Translations under genes and position numbers: made by a program
Shown here: piece after piece, positions 47,991 to 55,340 of the stretch
Layout of the letters: each line of letters starts with the position of its first letter
How positions within the stretch are numbered: the stretch's first letter is position 1
Assembly: GCF_007990935.1 (NCBI RefSeq)
Contig: NZ_BJXJ01000002.1
Span: 124,001-188,000, forward strand
Direction: 5' to 3'
DNA length: 64,000 bases
From: Vibrio sagamiensis NBRC 104589
GTDB taxonomy: Bacteria > Pseudomonadota > Gammaproteobacteria > Enterobacterales > Vibrionaceae
Notes under the pieces: generated by a model
Told to the model about the DNA's origin: nothing
The model's database searches: none
Seen by the model: the letters and a program-made list of their open reading frames with translations, nothing else

Positions 47991-48113
47991 ATGGAAGCTA
48001 CTCTTTCAAAAACAACGTCAGTCTTAACCTCTTTAGATTCAACAGCGCTTAATAAGAAACAGAGCTATTTATACACTCACACTGAAGTGGAAAAAGGAGT
48101 TTTAAATGATTAA
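47991..48113 (+). CDS. 40-aa ORF between the arginase-like and EamA genes
   Basis: The peptide begins MEATLSKTTSVLTSLDSTAL and ends in VEKGVLND. It has SD AAGGA 7 nt before the ATG, lies 12 bp after the preceding stop, and overlaps the next start by 8 bp, which suggests translational coupling. It has no Cys, Arg or Trp, is rich in Thr/Ser/Leu/Lys, and has no membrane segment. It could be a small accessory or precursor peptide, a translational-coupling leader, or the truncated start of a lost enzyme. I do not recognise it. Confidence 0.55.
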   Translation: MEATLSKTTSVLTSLDSTALNKKQSYLYTHTEVEKGVLND

Positions 48114-49014
48114 TTCTGTGGAGAAAAAAGGGATCATAGAGCTATTTAGCGCAATGCTCATGATGGGAACCGTCGGACTATTTGTGATTGAGTCAGGTCA
48201 AAGTGCATACAACGTAGTTTTTTACCGTTGCTTACTTGGAGTGCTATTTTTAGTTGCTTATTGCGTTTATAGTGGAAAGTTCAAGGAGTCTGGGCTTTCG
48301 CTGAAAAACCTCATGATAATCGTGCTGAGCGGGATATTTTTGGTCTTTAACTGGGTTATGCTGTTTGCATCTTTTAAGACCGCTTCTATTTCCACTTCGA
48401 CAGTTATATATCATGCCCAGCCCTTCTTTTTTGTGTTGATTTGGGCCGTAATTTTCCGAGAGCGAGTATCGTCAAATAAAGTTGCTTGGATGGGTCTTGC
48501 ATTCATTGGCGTTGCTTTAGTTGCCAATATTGATTTCAGTGATATCTCACTATCTTCTTCTTACATATTGGGTATAGTTCTGGCGCTGTCGGCAGCAATC
48601 TTCTGGGCAATATCAGCAGTTATCGTAAAGTTTTTAACGGGGATCTCTCCTTATATTATTACTTTAGTTCAGCTTTGTGTAGGAGTCATTGTCTTATTGC
48701 CATTTAGTGATTTATCTGGATTGACTGAAATCACCATTACACAATGGAGTTATTTACTTATTTTAGGAGCTGTCCATACATGTTTGACTTACATTTTAAT
48801 GTACTCCTCATACCAAAAATTATCGGCCCCTGTAATCGCCGTGATGACGTTTATTTATCCTGCTATCGCAATTCTAGTTGATTATTACTTTTACCATGAA
48901 ACTTTAAGTCACCTTCAAATACTTGGTGTATTGATGATCATGTTTAGTAGCTACGCCGTAAATCAAAACATTACTTTATTCTCCAAAAAGAAAATCATCG
49001 GCGAAGCTAAGTAG
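48106..49014 (+). CDS. EamA/DMT-family transporter
   Basis: The protein is 302 aa. Ten membrane helices fall in two EamA repeats (about 10-140 and 152-288). The first repeat is marked by NVVFYRCLLGVLFLVAY and STVIYHAQPFFFVLIWAVIF, and the second by ALSAAIFWAISAVIVKFLT and AVMTFIYPAIAILVDYYFYHE. DMT carriers often export amino acids or metabolites. In an operon with a guanidino-hydrolase-like enzyme, a small amine or amino-acid product is a reasonable inference. SD AAAGGAG lies inside the preceding 40-aa ORF. Confidence 0.88.
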   Translation: MINSVEKKGIIELFSAMLMMGTVGLFVIESGQSAYNVVFYRCLLGVLFLVAYCVYSGKFKESGLSLKNLMIIVLSGIFLVFNWVMLFASFKTASISTSTVIYHAQPFFFVLIWAVIFRERVSSNKVAWMGLAFIGVALVANIDFSDISLSSSYILGIVLALSAAIFWAISAVIVKFLTGISPYIITLVQLCVGVIVLLPFSDLSGLTEITITQWSYLLILGAVHTCLTYILMYSSYQKLSAPVIAVMTFIYPAIAILVDYYFYHETLSHLQILGVLMIMFSSYAVNQNITLFSKKKIIGEAK

Positions 49015-49052
49015 AATTATAATTAAAAAGCAATAAGTAAGAGAAAATAACC

Positions 49053-49109
49053 ATGCCAATTTATAATAATGTACTAGAAACTGTAGGAAGAACATTGATT
49101 TTGCCATAA
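49053..49109 (+). pseudogene. 5' stub of a cysteine-synthase-like PLP enzyme gene
   Basis: The 18-codon frame reads MPIYNNVLETVGRT then LILP and stop. IYN-N-LETVGRT-P-L is the usual N-terminus of cysteine synthase/CBS-family proteins. Here the match stops after GRT, where family members continue PLV. The gene is therefore probably cut by a deletion that joined it to the right end of the Tn7-like element. It is too short to act as an enzyme. Confidence 0.55.
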
Positions 49110-49110
49110 C

Positions 49111-49148
49111 AAAAACCCGGTTAACTTTTAATCTGTTTAACCGGGGTT
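49111..49148 (-). terminator. Terminator for glmS located inside the transposon right end
   Basis: On the minus strand AACCCCGGTTAA pairs with TTAACCGGGTT (49148-49137 with 49124-49114, one bulged base), followed by TTTTTG. It stops glmS transcription beyond the TnsB-like sites. Confidence 0.8.
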
Positions 49149-49150
49149 GA

Positions 49151-49221
49151 AAAGTTTTCAACTTTAGTGTTACAGTTTTAAACTTTAATGTCACAGTTTC
49201 AGACTTTAATGTCTGCCGACA
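49151..49221 (-). repeat. Tn7-like right end with three abutting TnsB-like sites
   Basis: On the minus strand the sites are 49213-49193 (GACATTAAAGTCTGAAACTG), 49192-49172 (GACATTAAAGTTTAAAACTG) and 49171-49151 (AACACTAAAGTTGAAAACTT), with exact 21-bp phasing. Closely packed sites are characteristic of the Tn7 right end. Confidence 0.87.
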
Positions 49222-49245
49222 AGTAAAGACCAAAAACTACCGGGG

Positions 49246-51078
49246 CTACTCAACTGTTACTGCTTTAGCAAGGTTACGAGGCTGATCGACGTCCGTTCCT
49301 TTAATCAGTGCAACATAGTAAGAAAGTAATTGCATCGGAATGGTGTAATAGATCGCCGCAGTAATTTCGCTGATATGCGGTAGAGTAATGATTTTCATGG
49401 TTTCATCTTCCTGGAAGCCAGCATCGGCATCAGCAAATACGTACAACAGACCACCACGTGCACGTACCTCTTCAATGTTAGATTTCAGTTTTTCCAATAA
49501 GTCATTACTTGGCGCAACCACGACAACAGGCATATCGGCATCAATCAATGCAAGAGGGCCATGTTTAAGTTCACCTGCGGCGTACGCCTCAGCGTGAATG
49601 TAAGAAATCTCTTTCAGCTTCAAAGAAGCTTCCATTGCAATTGGGTAAAATTCACCACGACCTAAGAACAGTGTATGATGTTTATCAGCAAAATCTGTCG
49701 CCAAGTCTTCTATTTCTTGTTCGAAAGAGAGCGCTGCGTTGATCTGTTTTGGTAACGCATGAAGAGCCTCGACAATCTCTTTTTCTTTTTCCTTACTCAC
49801 TCGACCTTGTTGCTTACCCAATGCTGTCACTAGCATTAACAGCGCACAAAGCTGCGTCGTAAAGGCTTTAGTAGATGCAACACCGATTTCAACACCAGCA
49901 CGAGTCATGAAAGCAAAATCAGATTCGCGTACTAAAGATGAGCCTGCAACATTACAGATTGTCATAGCGGCCATATAGCCTTTTTCTTTGGCCAGACGCA
50001 ATGCTGCTAAGGTATCTGCCGTTTCTCCTGACTGGGAAAGAGTGATGAGCAAACTGTTTGGTCGAGTGACAAACTTACGATAACGAAATTCAGAAGCAAT
50101 CTCGACATCACAGCTCACTCCGGCAATGTCTTCGAACCAATAACGAGCGGTCATGCCTGCATTATAAGACGTACCACAGGCAACAATCTGGATATGTTCG
50201 ATGCTACTTAAGATTTCTGCTGCGTTGATGCCAATAGACTCAGTAATAATGCTATCAGCCGTCAGGCGCCCTTCCATTGTTTTGATGAGCGCGGTGGGTT
50301 GTTCATAAATCTCTTTTTGCATGAAGTGACGATATTGCCCTTTGTCACCTGCATCATGTTCAGCACTCGATTCAATAATTTCCCGCTCAACTGAATGACC
50401 TGAGGCATCTAATACTGTCACTTGACGGCGTGTGATCTCGGCAACGTCCCCTTCTTCTAAATACATAAAGCGACGAGTAACATTGAGTAATGCAAGTTGA
50501 TCTGAAGCGAGGAAGTTTTCCCCAACCCCAAATCCAATAACTATCGGACTGCCAGAACGAGCAACAACGATGCGATCAGGATCATTGCGATCCAATACTA
50601 CTGTACCGTAGGCTCCTTCTAATTGTTCAGCGGTCTTTTGTAAAGCTTCTAACAGTGTTTCTGAGCTGCGTAATTCCCATTCAACTAAATGCGCAATAAC
50701 TTCGGTATCTGTCTGAGATTCAAATTGATAACCACGGGATTTTAATTGCTCTCTAAGCACTTCATGGTTTTCTATAATACCATTATGAACCACCGCAATA
50801 CGGCCTGACATATGTGGGTGAGCATTTGCTTCCGAAGGCTCACCATGAGTTGCCCAACGGGTATGGGCTATCCCAGTCCCACCTAGAGTTTCTGCTTCAC
50901 TCACTGCATCGGCTAACGCTTGTACTTTGCCTAAGCGGCGAATTCGCGTTAGATTATTGGCATTATCAATGATCGCCACTCCGGCAGAATCATAACCACG
51001 GTATTCTAGTCGACGTAAGCCTTCTACTAAAATTTCTGCAACATCTCGCTGTGCGACAGCGCCTACGATTCCACACAT
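49246..51078 (-). CDS. glmS: Glucosamine-6-phosphate synthase
   Basis: The protein is 610 aa and makes glucosamine 6-phosphate from fructose 6-phosphate and glutamine for cell-wall and LPS synthesis. The class II glutaminase domain begins with the nucleophile Cys ([12 protein letters not shown]). Two SIS isomerase domains follow (about 290-425 and 460-600), and the C-terminus reads LAKAVTVE. The SD GGAG is clear. Its 3' end is the recognition sequence for Tn7-family insertion, which is occupied here. Confidence 0.98.
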   Translation of the reverse strand: MCGIVGAVAQRDVAEILVEGLRRLEYRGYDSAGVAIIDNANNLTRIRRLGKVQALADAVSEAETLGGTGIAHTRWATHGEPSEANAHPHMSGRIAVVHNGIIENHEVLREQLKSRGYQFESQTDTEVIAHLVEWELRSSETLLEALQKTAEQLEGAYGTVVLDRNDPDRIVVARSGSPIVIGFGVGENFLASDQLALLNVTRRFMYLEEGDVAEITRRQVTVLDASGHSVEREIIESSAEHDAGDKGQYRHFMQKEIYEQPTALIKTMEGRLTADSIITESIGINAAEILSSIEHIQIVACGTSYNAGMTARYWFEDIAGVSCDVEIASEFRYRKFVTRPNSLLITLSQSGETADTLAALRLAKEKGYMAAMTICNVAGSSLVRESDFAFMTRAGVEIGVASTKAFTTQLCALLMLVTALGKQQGRVSKEKEKEIVEALHALPKQINAALSFEQEIEDLATDFADKHHTLFLGRGEFYPIAMEASLKLKEISYIHAEAYAAGELKHGPLALIDADMPVVVVAPSNDLLEKLKSNIEEVRARGGLLYVFADADAGFQEDETMKIITLPHISEITAAIYYTIPMQLLSYYVALIKGTDVDQPRNLAKAVTVE

Positions 51079-51246
51079 GTATTGATCTCCATCGTTGTTC
51101 TATTTGAATCACTCTTCCCTTTTCTTATTTATTATAGAATCAGAAAGCGAACTATTAGGAAGAGGATTCTGGGTACAAAGTTTATTTAGGGTAAAATATT
51201 TCTAAGGTAAAACGTTTTTGCGCCAGTTGACGCTGTTATTAGAGCA

Positions 51247-52008
51247 TTAGGCACGAATCACTTTAATGCCGCATCGTTCAATATGCTGTTGCTGTTCACT
51301 CGATATTTCATCATCCGTGACGAGGACATCAATTTGATCCCAAGCCAGCTCAACATTGGGGATTCTCCGACCTATTTTTTCTGATTCGATCATAACGATG
51401 ACTTCACGAGAAACTTCAGCCATCACCTTGCTCAAGCCAAGAAGTTCATTAAATGTTGTGGTGCCTCTTTCCAAATCGATCCCATCAGCCCCAATAAAAA
51501 GTTGGTCAAAGTCATATGAGCGCAGCACAGATTCAGCCACTTTGCCTTGGAAAGATTCAGAATGCATATCCCAAGTTCCCCCAGTCATTAACAAGGTAGG
51601 CTCACTCTCTAATTCATTGAGGGCATTAGCGACATGAAGTGAGTTCGTCATTACAACTAAGCCGCGCTTGTCATTTAATTGTTGTATTAAGGCAGCAGTG
51701 GTTGTGCCGCTATCAATCACAATTCGGTTGTGATCACGAATTAAACTCGCCGCCACTTTTGCCAAATTTAACTTTCGTTTCGAAACATTTGAACTCATTT
51801 CTTCATGAACGACTTCTGTCGGAATGGCAATTGCACCACCGTAACGGCGAAGTAATTGACCATTTTTCTCCAACGAAGCTAGGTCTTTTCTGATAGTAAC
51901 TTCAGATGTATCAAACTTATGCGCAAGTTCATCCACACTAACTTCACCAAGTTCGTTAACCAAATTAGAAATAGTATGCCTTCTCAGCTGAATGTTTCGT
52001 TTTGACAT
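51247..52008 (-). CDS. DeoR/GlpR-family transcriptional regulator
   Basis: The protein is 253 aa. The N-terminal winged HTH (about 4-60, SVDELAHKFDTSEVTIRKDLASLEKNGQLLRRYGGAI) is followed by a DeoR sugar-phosphate sensor domain (IDSGTTTAALIQQL, LMTGGTW, FIGADGIDLERG). It lies just upstream of and co-oriented with glmS, as in other vibrios, so control of amino-sugar genes by a sugar phosphate is likely. Its own promoter is wrapped in interlocked inverted repeats. Confidence 0.9.
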   Translation of the reverse strand: MSKRNIQLRRHTISNLVNELGEVSVDELAHKFDTSEVTIRKDLASLEKNGQLLRRYGGAIAIPTEVVHEEMSSNVSKRKLNLAKVAASLIRDHNRIVIDSGTTTAALIQQLNDKRGLVVMTNSLHVANALNELESEPTLLMTGGTWDMHSESFQGKVAESVLRSYDFDQLFIGADGIDLERGTTTFNELLGLSKVMAEVSREVIVMIESEKIGRRIPNVELAWDQIDVLVTDDEISSEQQQHIERCGIKVIRA

Positions 52009-52019
52009 CTAACGTCACC

Positions 52020-52082
52020 CTAAGTTTCGACTCAAAATTAATTATAATCAAATCGAAACTTAGAAATCCATTAATTTTGAGT
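52020..52082 (-). promoter_or_regulatory. Promoter with two interlocked inverted repeats
   Basis: Repeat A is 11 bp perfect (52020-52030 with 52053-52063, CTAAGTTTCGA/TCGAAACTTAG). Repeat B is 13 bp perfect (52030-52042 with 52070-52082, ACTCAAAATTAAT/ATTAATTTTGAGT). The order A-B-A'-B' means they interlock. A minus-strand TATAAT (52046-52041) lies between the arms. The GTTTCG core resembles half-sites of DeoR-family operators, so autoregulation is the simplest reading. Confidence 0.65.
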
Positions 52083-52204
52083 AAAAAAATTAATATTTCT
52101 CTATAAAACCTTGTCCTAAGACAATTCTTAAACAGTGATATTGGAATCATTCAATGGTAGAATTCAGCTCCTAAAAGAAAAAAAATTACAGAATTGATGG
52201 TTAT

Positions 52205-52287
52205 CTTTTTGTAACTTTCTATATATAACCTCGCAGAGGTCACAAAAAGCCAACCGTAATCGCCGCTTGATAAGTCATAAAATGACT
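52205..52287 (+). promoter_or_regulatory. pyk upstream region with inverted repeats
   Basis: CTTTTTGTAAC (52205-52215) pairs with GTCACAAAAAG (52239-52249), with one mismatch. A separate palindrome AGTCAT-AAA-ATGACT lies at 52273-52287. They may be operators or leader RNA structures; no regulator can be named. Confidence 0.4.
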
Positions 52288-52432
52288 AAACTCGGAGAAA
52301 GACTTTCAAAATCTGAAGTATCACAACAAGGCCAAAAAGATGCCGGTAAGATAAAACCGTCACCACAGCCCCTGCTTCAGTGTTAACAGCCGAATTTCAA
52401 ATTGTAACTATACTTACCGGAGAGTATCTTCC

Positions 52433-53845
52433 ATGAAAAAAACCAAAATCGTTTGTACGATTGGTCCTAAAACTGAATCCGTTGAGAAATTAACCGAACT
52501 TGTCAACGCGGGCATGAATGTGATGCGTCTTAACTTCTCTCACGGTGACTACGCAGAGCATGGCACTCGTATTGCGAATTTCCGCCAAGTAATGGAAGCG
52601 AAGGGCAAACAACTTGCAATTCTTCTGGATACAAAAGGCCCAGAAATCCGTACTATCAAACTCGAAGGCGGCAATGATGTTGATCTCATTGCCGGTCAAG
52701 AATTCACTTTCACTACCGACACTTCAGTTATCGGAGATAAAGACAAAGTTGCTGTCACTTACCCAGGCTTTGCTGCCGATCTTAATGTAGGTAACACAAT
52801 CCTAGTTGATGACGGCCTAATTGAAATGGAAGTTATCTCTACATCAGAAACTGAAGTAAAATGTAAAGTTCTCAATAACGGTGCGCTAGGCGAAAACAAA
52901 GGTGTTAACTTACCTGGCGTTTCTGTCAACCTTCCTGCATTGTCTGAAAAAGACAAAAACGACCTTAAATTTGGTTGTGAGCAAGGTGTTGACTTCGTTG
53001 CTGCATCTTTCATCCGTAAAGCTTCTGATGTTCAAGAAATTCGTGAAGTGCTTGCAGCAAACGGCGGTGAAAACATCCACATCATTTCTAAGATTGAAAA
53101 TCAGGAAGGTGTTGATAACTTCGACGAGATTCTAGAATTGTCTGACGGCATCATGGTTGCTCGTGGCGACCTAGGTGTTGAAATCCCAGCAGAAGAAGTT
53201 ATCTTCGCTCAAAAGATGATGATCGAGAAGTGTAACCGTGCACGCAAAATGGTTATCACAGCAACACAAATGTTAGATTCTATGATCAATAACCCACGCC
53301 CTACTCGTGCAGAAGCAGGCGACGTTGCGAACGCGGTCATGGACGGTACTGACGCAGTCATGCTTTCTGGTGAAACAGCTAAAGGTAAGTATCCTGTTGA
53401 AGCAGTAACGATCATGGCACAAATCGCGAACCGCACGGATTCAGCACTAAAAGCTGAGCTAGGTTCTCGTCTAGACAGCCCTCGCCTTCGTATCACTGAA
53501 GCAGTATGTAAAGGCGCAGTAGATACTGCTGAAAAACTGGCAGCCCCACTTATCGTTGTGGCAACTGAAGGTGGTAAATCAGCTCGTTCTGTGCGTAAGT
53601 ACTTCCCAACTGCAAATATTTTAGCACTTACAACCAACGCTAAAACAGCAGCCCAGCTTGTTCTTACCAAAGGTGTGACACCAGTAGTTGTCGACTCTAT
53701 TGAAAGTACGGATGCATTCTACCTAGCAGGTAAAGATCTAGCTTTAGAGTCAGGTCTTGGGCACAAAGGTGATATCGTGGTTATGGTCTCAGGTGCATTG
53801 GTTGCTTCGGGCACAACAAACACGGCTTCTGTTCACGTTCTATAA
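52433..53845 (+). CDS. pykF: Pyruvate kinase (PykF type)
   Basis: The protein is 470 aa and catalyses the last step of glycolysis. It starts [16 protein letters not shown]. The catalytic region shows [17 protein letters not shown] (Lys and metal-binding Glu) and [12 protein letters not shown]. The activator-binding C-terminal domain ends [11 protein letters not shown]. The length and N-terminus match E. coli PykF, the fructose-1,6-bisphosphate-activated isozyme. SD GGAGAG lies upstream. Confidence 0.95.
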   Translation: MKKTKIVCTIGPKTESVEKLTELVNAGMNVMRLNFSHGDYAEHGTRIANFRQVMEAKGKQLAILLDTKGPEIRTIKLEGGNDVDLIAGQEFTFTTDTSVIGDKDKVAVTYPGFAADLNVGNTILVDDGLIEMEVISTSETEVKCKVLNNGALGENKGVNLPGVSVNLPALSEKDKNDLKFGCEQGVDFVAASFIRKASDVQEIREVLAANGGENIHIISKIENQEGVDNFDEILELSDGIMVARGDLGVEIPAEEVIFAQKMMIEKCNRARKMVITATQMLDSMINNPRPTRAEAGDVANAVMDGTDAVMLSGETAKGKYPVEAVTIMAQIANRTDSALKAELGSRLDSPRLRITEAVCKGAVDTAEKLAAPLIVVATEGGKSARSVRKYFPTANILALTTNAKTAAQLVLTKGVTPVVVDSIESTDAFYLAGKDLALESGLGHKGDIVVMVSGALVASGTTNTASVHVL

Positions 53846-53873
53846 GACTGAATTAATTTACCATACGTTACAT

Positions 53874-53903
53874 AAAAAAGAGGGCTTTAGCCCTCTTTTT
53901 TTA
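53874..53903 (+). terminator. pykF terminator
   Basis: An 11-bp perfect stem (AAAAAGAGGGC 53875-53885 with GCCCTCTTTTT 53890-53900) has a TTTA loop and a long T-run. Confidence 0.94.
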
Positions 53904-54005
53904 TATATTTTATCTTGCCCTCATAATCGGTACGCTGTATTATCAAACAAATCAGAACTACGTACTGTTTAATTGTCACCAAGTCAACAATTCCATGAGG
54001 TTACT

Positions 54006-54665
54006 GTGTCTAGTCCAACTCTTACCGACAAAGTATCAAAAATGATCTGTCAAGATATCCTGACAGGTGTTCTTAAACCAGGTCAAAAGCTTGTCGTTGC
54101 TGACCTTAAAGAAAAATACAATGTAGGCGCTTCTCCTATTCGTGAAGCTCTTGTGCAACTATCTTGGAGTAAATATGTCCACCTTGAGCCGCAAAAAGGC
54201 TGCTGGGTGGCACCTGTATGTAAAAAGGAACTTAACGACCTCTATGAAAGTCTTCGCGTTGTTTCTTCTGTGCTGCTTAAAAAGGCAATTTTAGCCGGTG
54301 ATGAAAGCTGGGAATTGGATGTATTAACATCCTACCACAAGCTATCTCGTCTCAATGTCAATGATTCGTTTTGCTGGCAAGAGTGGGAAGAGCGTCATTA
54401 CCAATTCCATGTTTCCTTATTGGAAGGGGCTGATTCTAGAAACATGTTTGAATTCTTTAGTGACTTAATCAATCAAATAAAGCGATATCGCTACTTTGCG
54501 ATGCAAACACTCACTTCAGAGCATGACACATTGTTCAACATTGATGAACACGAAATGATCATGAAGCTTGTATTGGCTAAAAACAGCGATGAAGCAATTG
54601 AATTATTAGATAAACATCTTTTAAGCTCAATGCAAAGCATCGAAACCGCCATAGAAGCAGTTTAG
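54006..54665 (+). CDS. GntR-family (FCD-type) transcriptional regulator
   Basis: The protein is 219 aa from the GTG at 54006, chosen for its SD (GAGG, 6 nt away). An upstream TTG at 53973 is possible but lacks one. The N-terminal winged HTH (about 5-70, LTGVLKPGQKLVVADLKEKYNVGASPIREALVQLS) precedes an all-helical FCD ligand domain with metal-type His residues (about 80-215). It lies after pykF and before the convergent ilvH. The effector is unknown; FCD members often sense organic acids. Confidence 0.85.
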   Translation: MSSPTLTDKVSKMICQDILTGVLKPGQKLVVADLKEKYNVGASPIREALVQLSWSKYVHLEPQKGCWVAPVCKKELNDLYESLRVVSSVLLKKAILAGDESWELDVLTSYHKLSRLNVNDSFCWQEWEERHYQFHVSLLEGADSRNMFEFFSDLINQIKRYRYFAMQTLTSEHDTLFNIDEHEMIMKLVLAKNSDEAIELLDKHLLSSMQSIETAIEAV

Positions 54666-54677
54666 TTGTGATTTAAC

Positions 54678-54714
54678 TGAGATTGAAACTAGAACTATCC
54701 CAGTTTCAATCTCA
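54678..54714. terminator. Hairpin between convergent gntR and ilvH
   Basis: A 13-bp perfect stem (TGAGATTGAAACT 54678-54690 with AGTTTCAATCTCA 54702-54714) has an 11-nt loop but lacks a T-run on either side. Confidence 0.6.
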
Positions 54715-54844
54715 TATCATGACAAAGTGAAATAATGAGTGCTTGCTATACCCTGTGGCAAAATTTGTCTGATATAAGGAATTGGTTCAGCGACTCTCCC
54801 TAAAATAACGAGTCATCAAACCTCGATTACTCATCATAATTGAC

Positions 54845-55339
54845 CTAATACTTCAGACTGCGTTCACCTCGAGCAATGCCAACTACACCACTGCGAGCAA
54901 CTTCGACGACTTCCGTCACTTCTGAAATCGCTTGAATAAACGCATCTAGTTTTTCACTCGTACCAGCCAATTGCACGGTATACTGAGTGGCAGTTACATC
55001 AACAACTTGACCTCGAAAAATATCAGCCGTTCGTTTGACTTCCGCTCTGGATAAGCCACTGGCTTTGACTTTAACCATCATCAATTCACGCTCAATATGC
55101 TCAAATTCAGTGACTTCTTGTACTTTGAGAACATCAATTAACTTATTAAGCTGTTTTTGAATTTGCTCAAGCTGCATTTCATCAGACATCGTCGTAATAT
55201 TAAGACGTGAAAGTGTTTCATCATCGGTCGGTGAGACATTGAGAGACTCGATGTTATAGCCTCGCTGTGAAAACAGGCCAACAACGCGCGACAAAGCACC
55301 AGGCTGGTTTTCCAATAATAAAGAAATGATATGTCTCAT
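54845..55339 (-). CDS. ilvH: Acetolactate synthase III regulatory (small) subunit
   Basis: The protein is 164 aa. The N-terminal ACT domain (MRHIISLLLENQPGALSRVVGLFSQRGYNIESL) binds valine for feedback inhibition, and a C-terminal regulatory domain follows. It lies one base after the ilvI stop; its SD (GGAG) is in the ilvI end, so the two are coupled. Confidence 0.96.
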   Translation of the reverse strand: MRHIISLLLENQPGALSRVVGLFSQRGYNIESLNVSPTDDETLSRLNITTMSDEMQLEQIQKQLNKLIDVLKVQEVTEFEHIERELMMVKVKASGLSRAEVKRTADIFRGQVVDVTATQYTVQLAGTSEKLDAFIQAISEVTEVVEVARSGVVGIARGERSLKY

Positions 55340-55340
55340 C

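Larger units (their letters stand above)
46247..49221. mobile_element. Tn7-like element at attTn7, without tns genes
   Basis: The left terminus TGTCGGAGGACATTAAAG (46247 on) and the right terminus, on the minus strand from 49221, TGTCGGCAGACATTAAAG, agree at 16 of 18 bases. Each leads into arrays of 21-22-bp sites resembling Tn7 TnsB sites (GACAATAAAGTCTTAAACT in Tn7). The right end lies 24 bp past the glmS stop, the standard Tn7 insertion point. The element is 2,975 bp and contains no tnsABCD. The 5-bp flanks (TTATC left, AGTAA right) differ, so a simple intact insertion is not supported. Confidence 0.85.

Noticed and set aside
49151..49215. A CRISPR array or regulatory sRNA binding array after glmS
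   Set aside because: The 21-bp units abut without spacers and match the sites at 46255-46399 and the terminal inverted repeat, so transposon ends explain them.
46247..49221. A CRISPR-associated transposon (type I-F CAST)
   Set aside because: No cas genes, no CRISPR repeats and no tniQ are present, and insertion at glmS fits TnsD-type targeting.
48976..49233. Minus-strand 85-aa frame with repeats TVTLKFKTVTLKLKT
   Set aside because: Its repeats are simply the translation of the 21-bp TnsB-like sites; no ribosome site or family.
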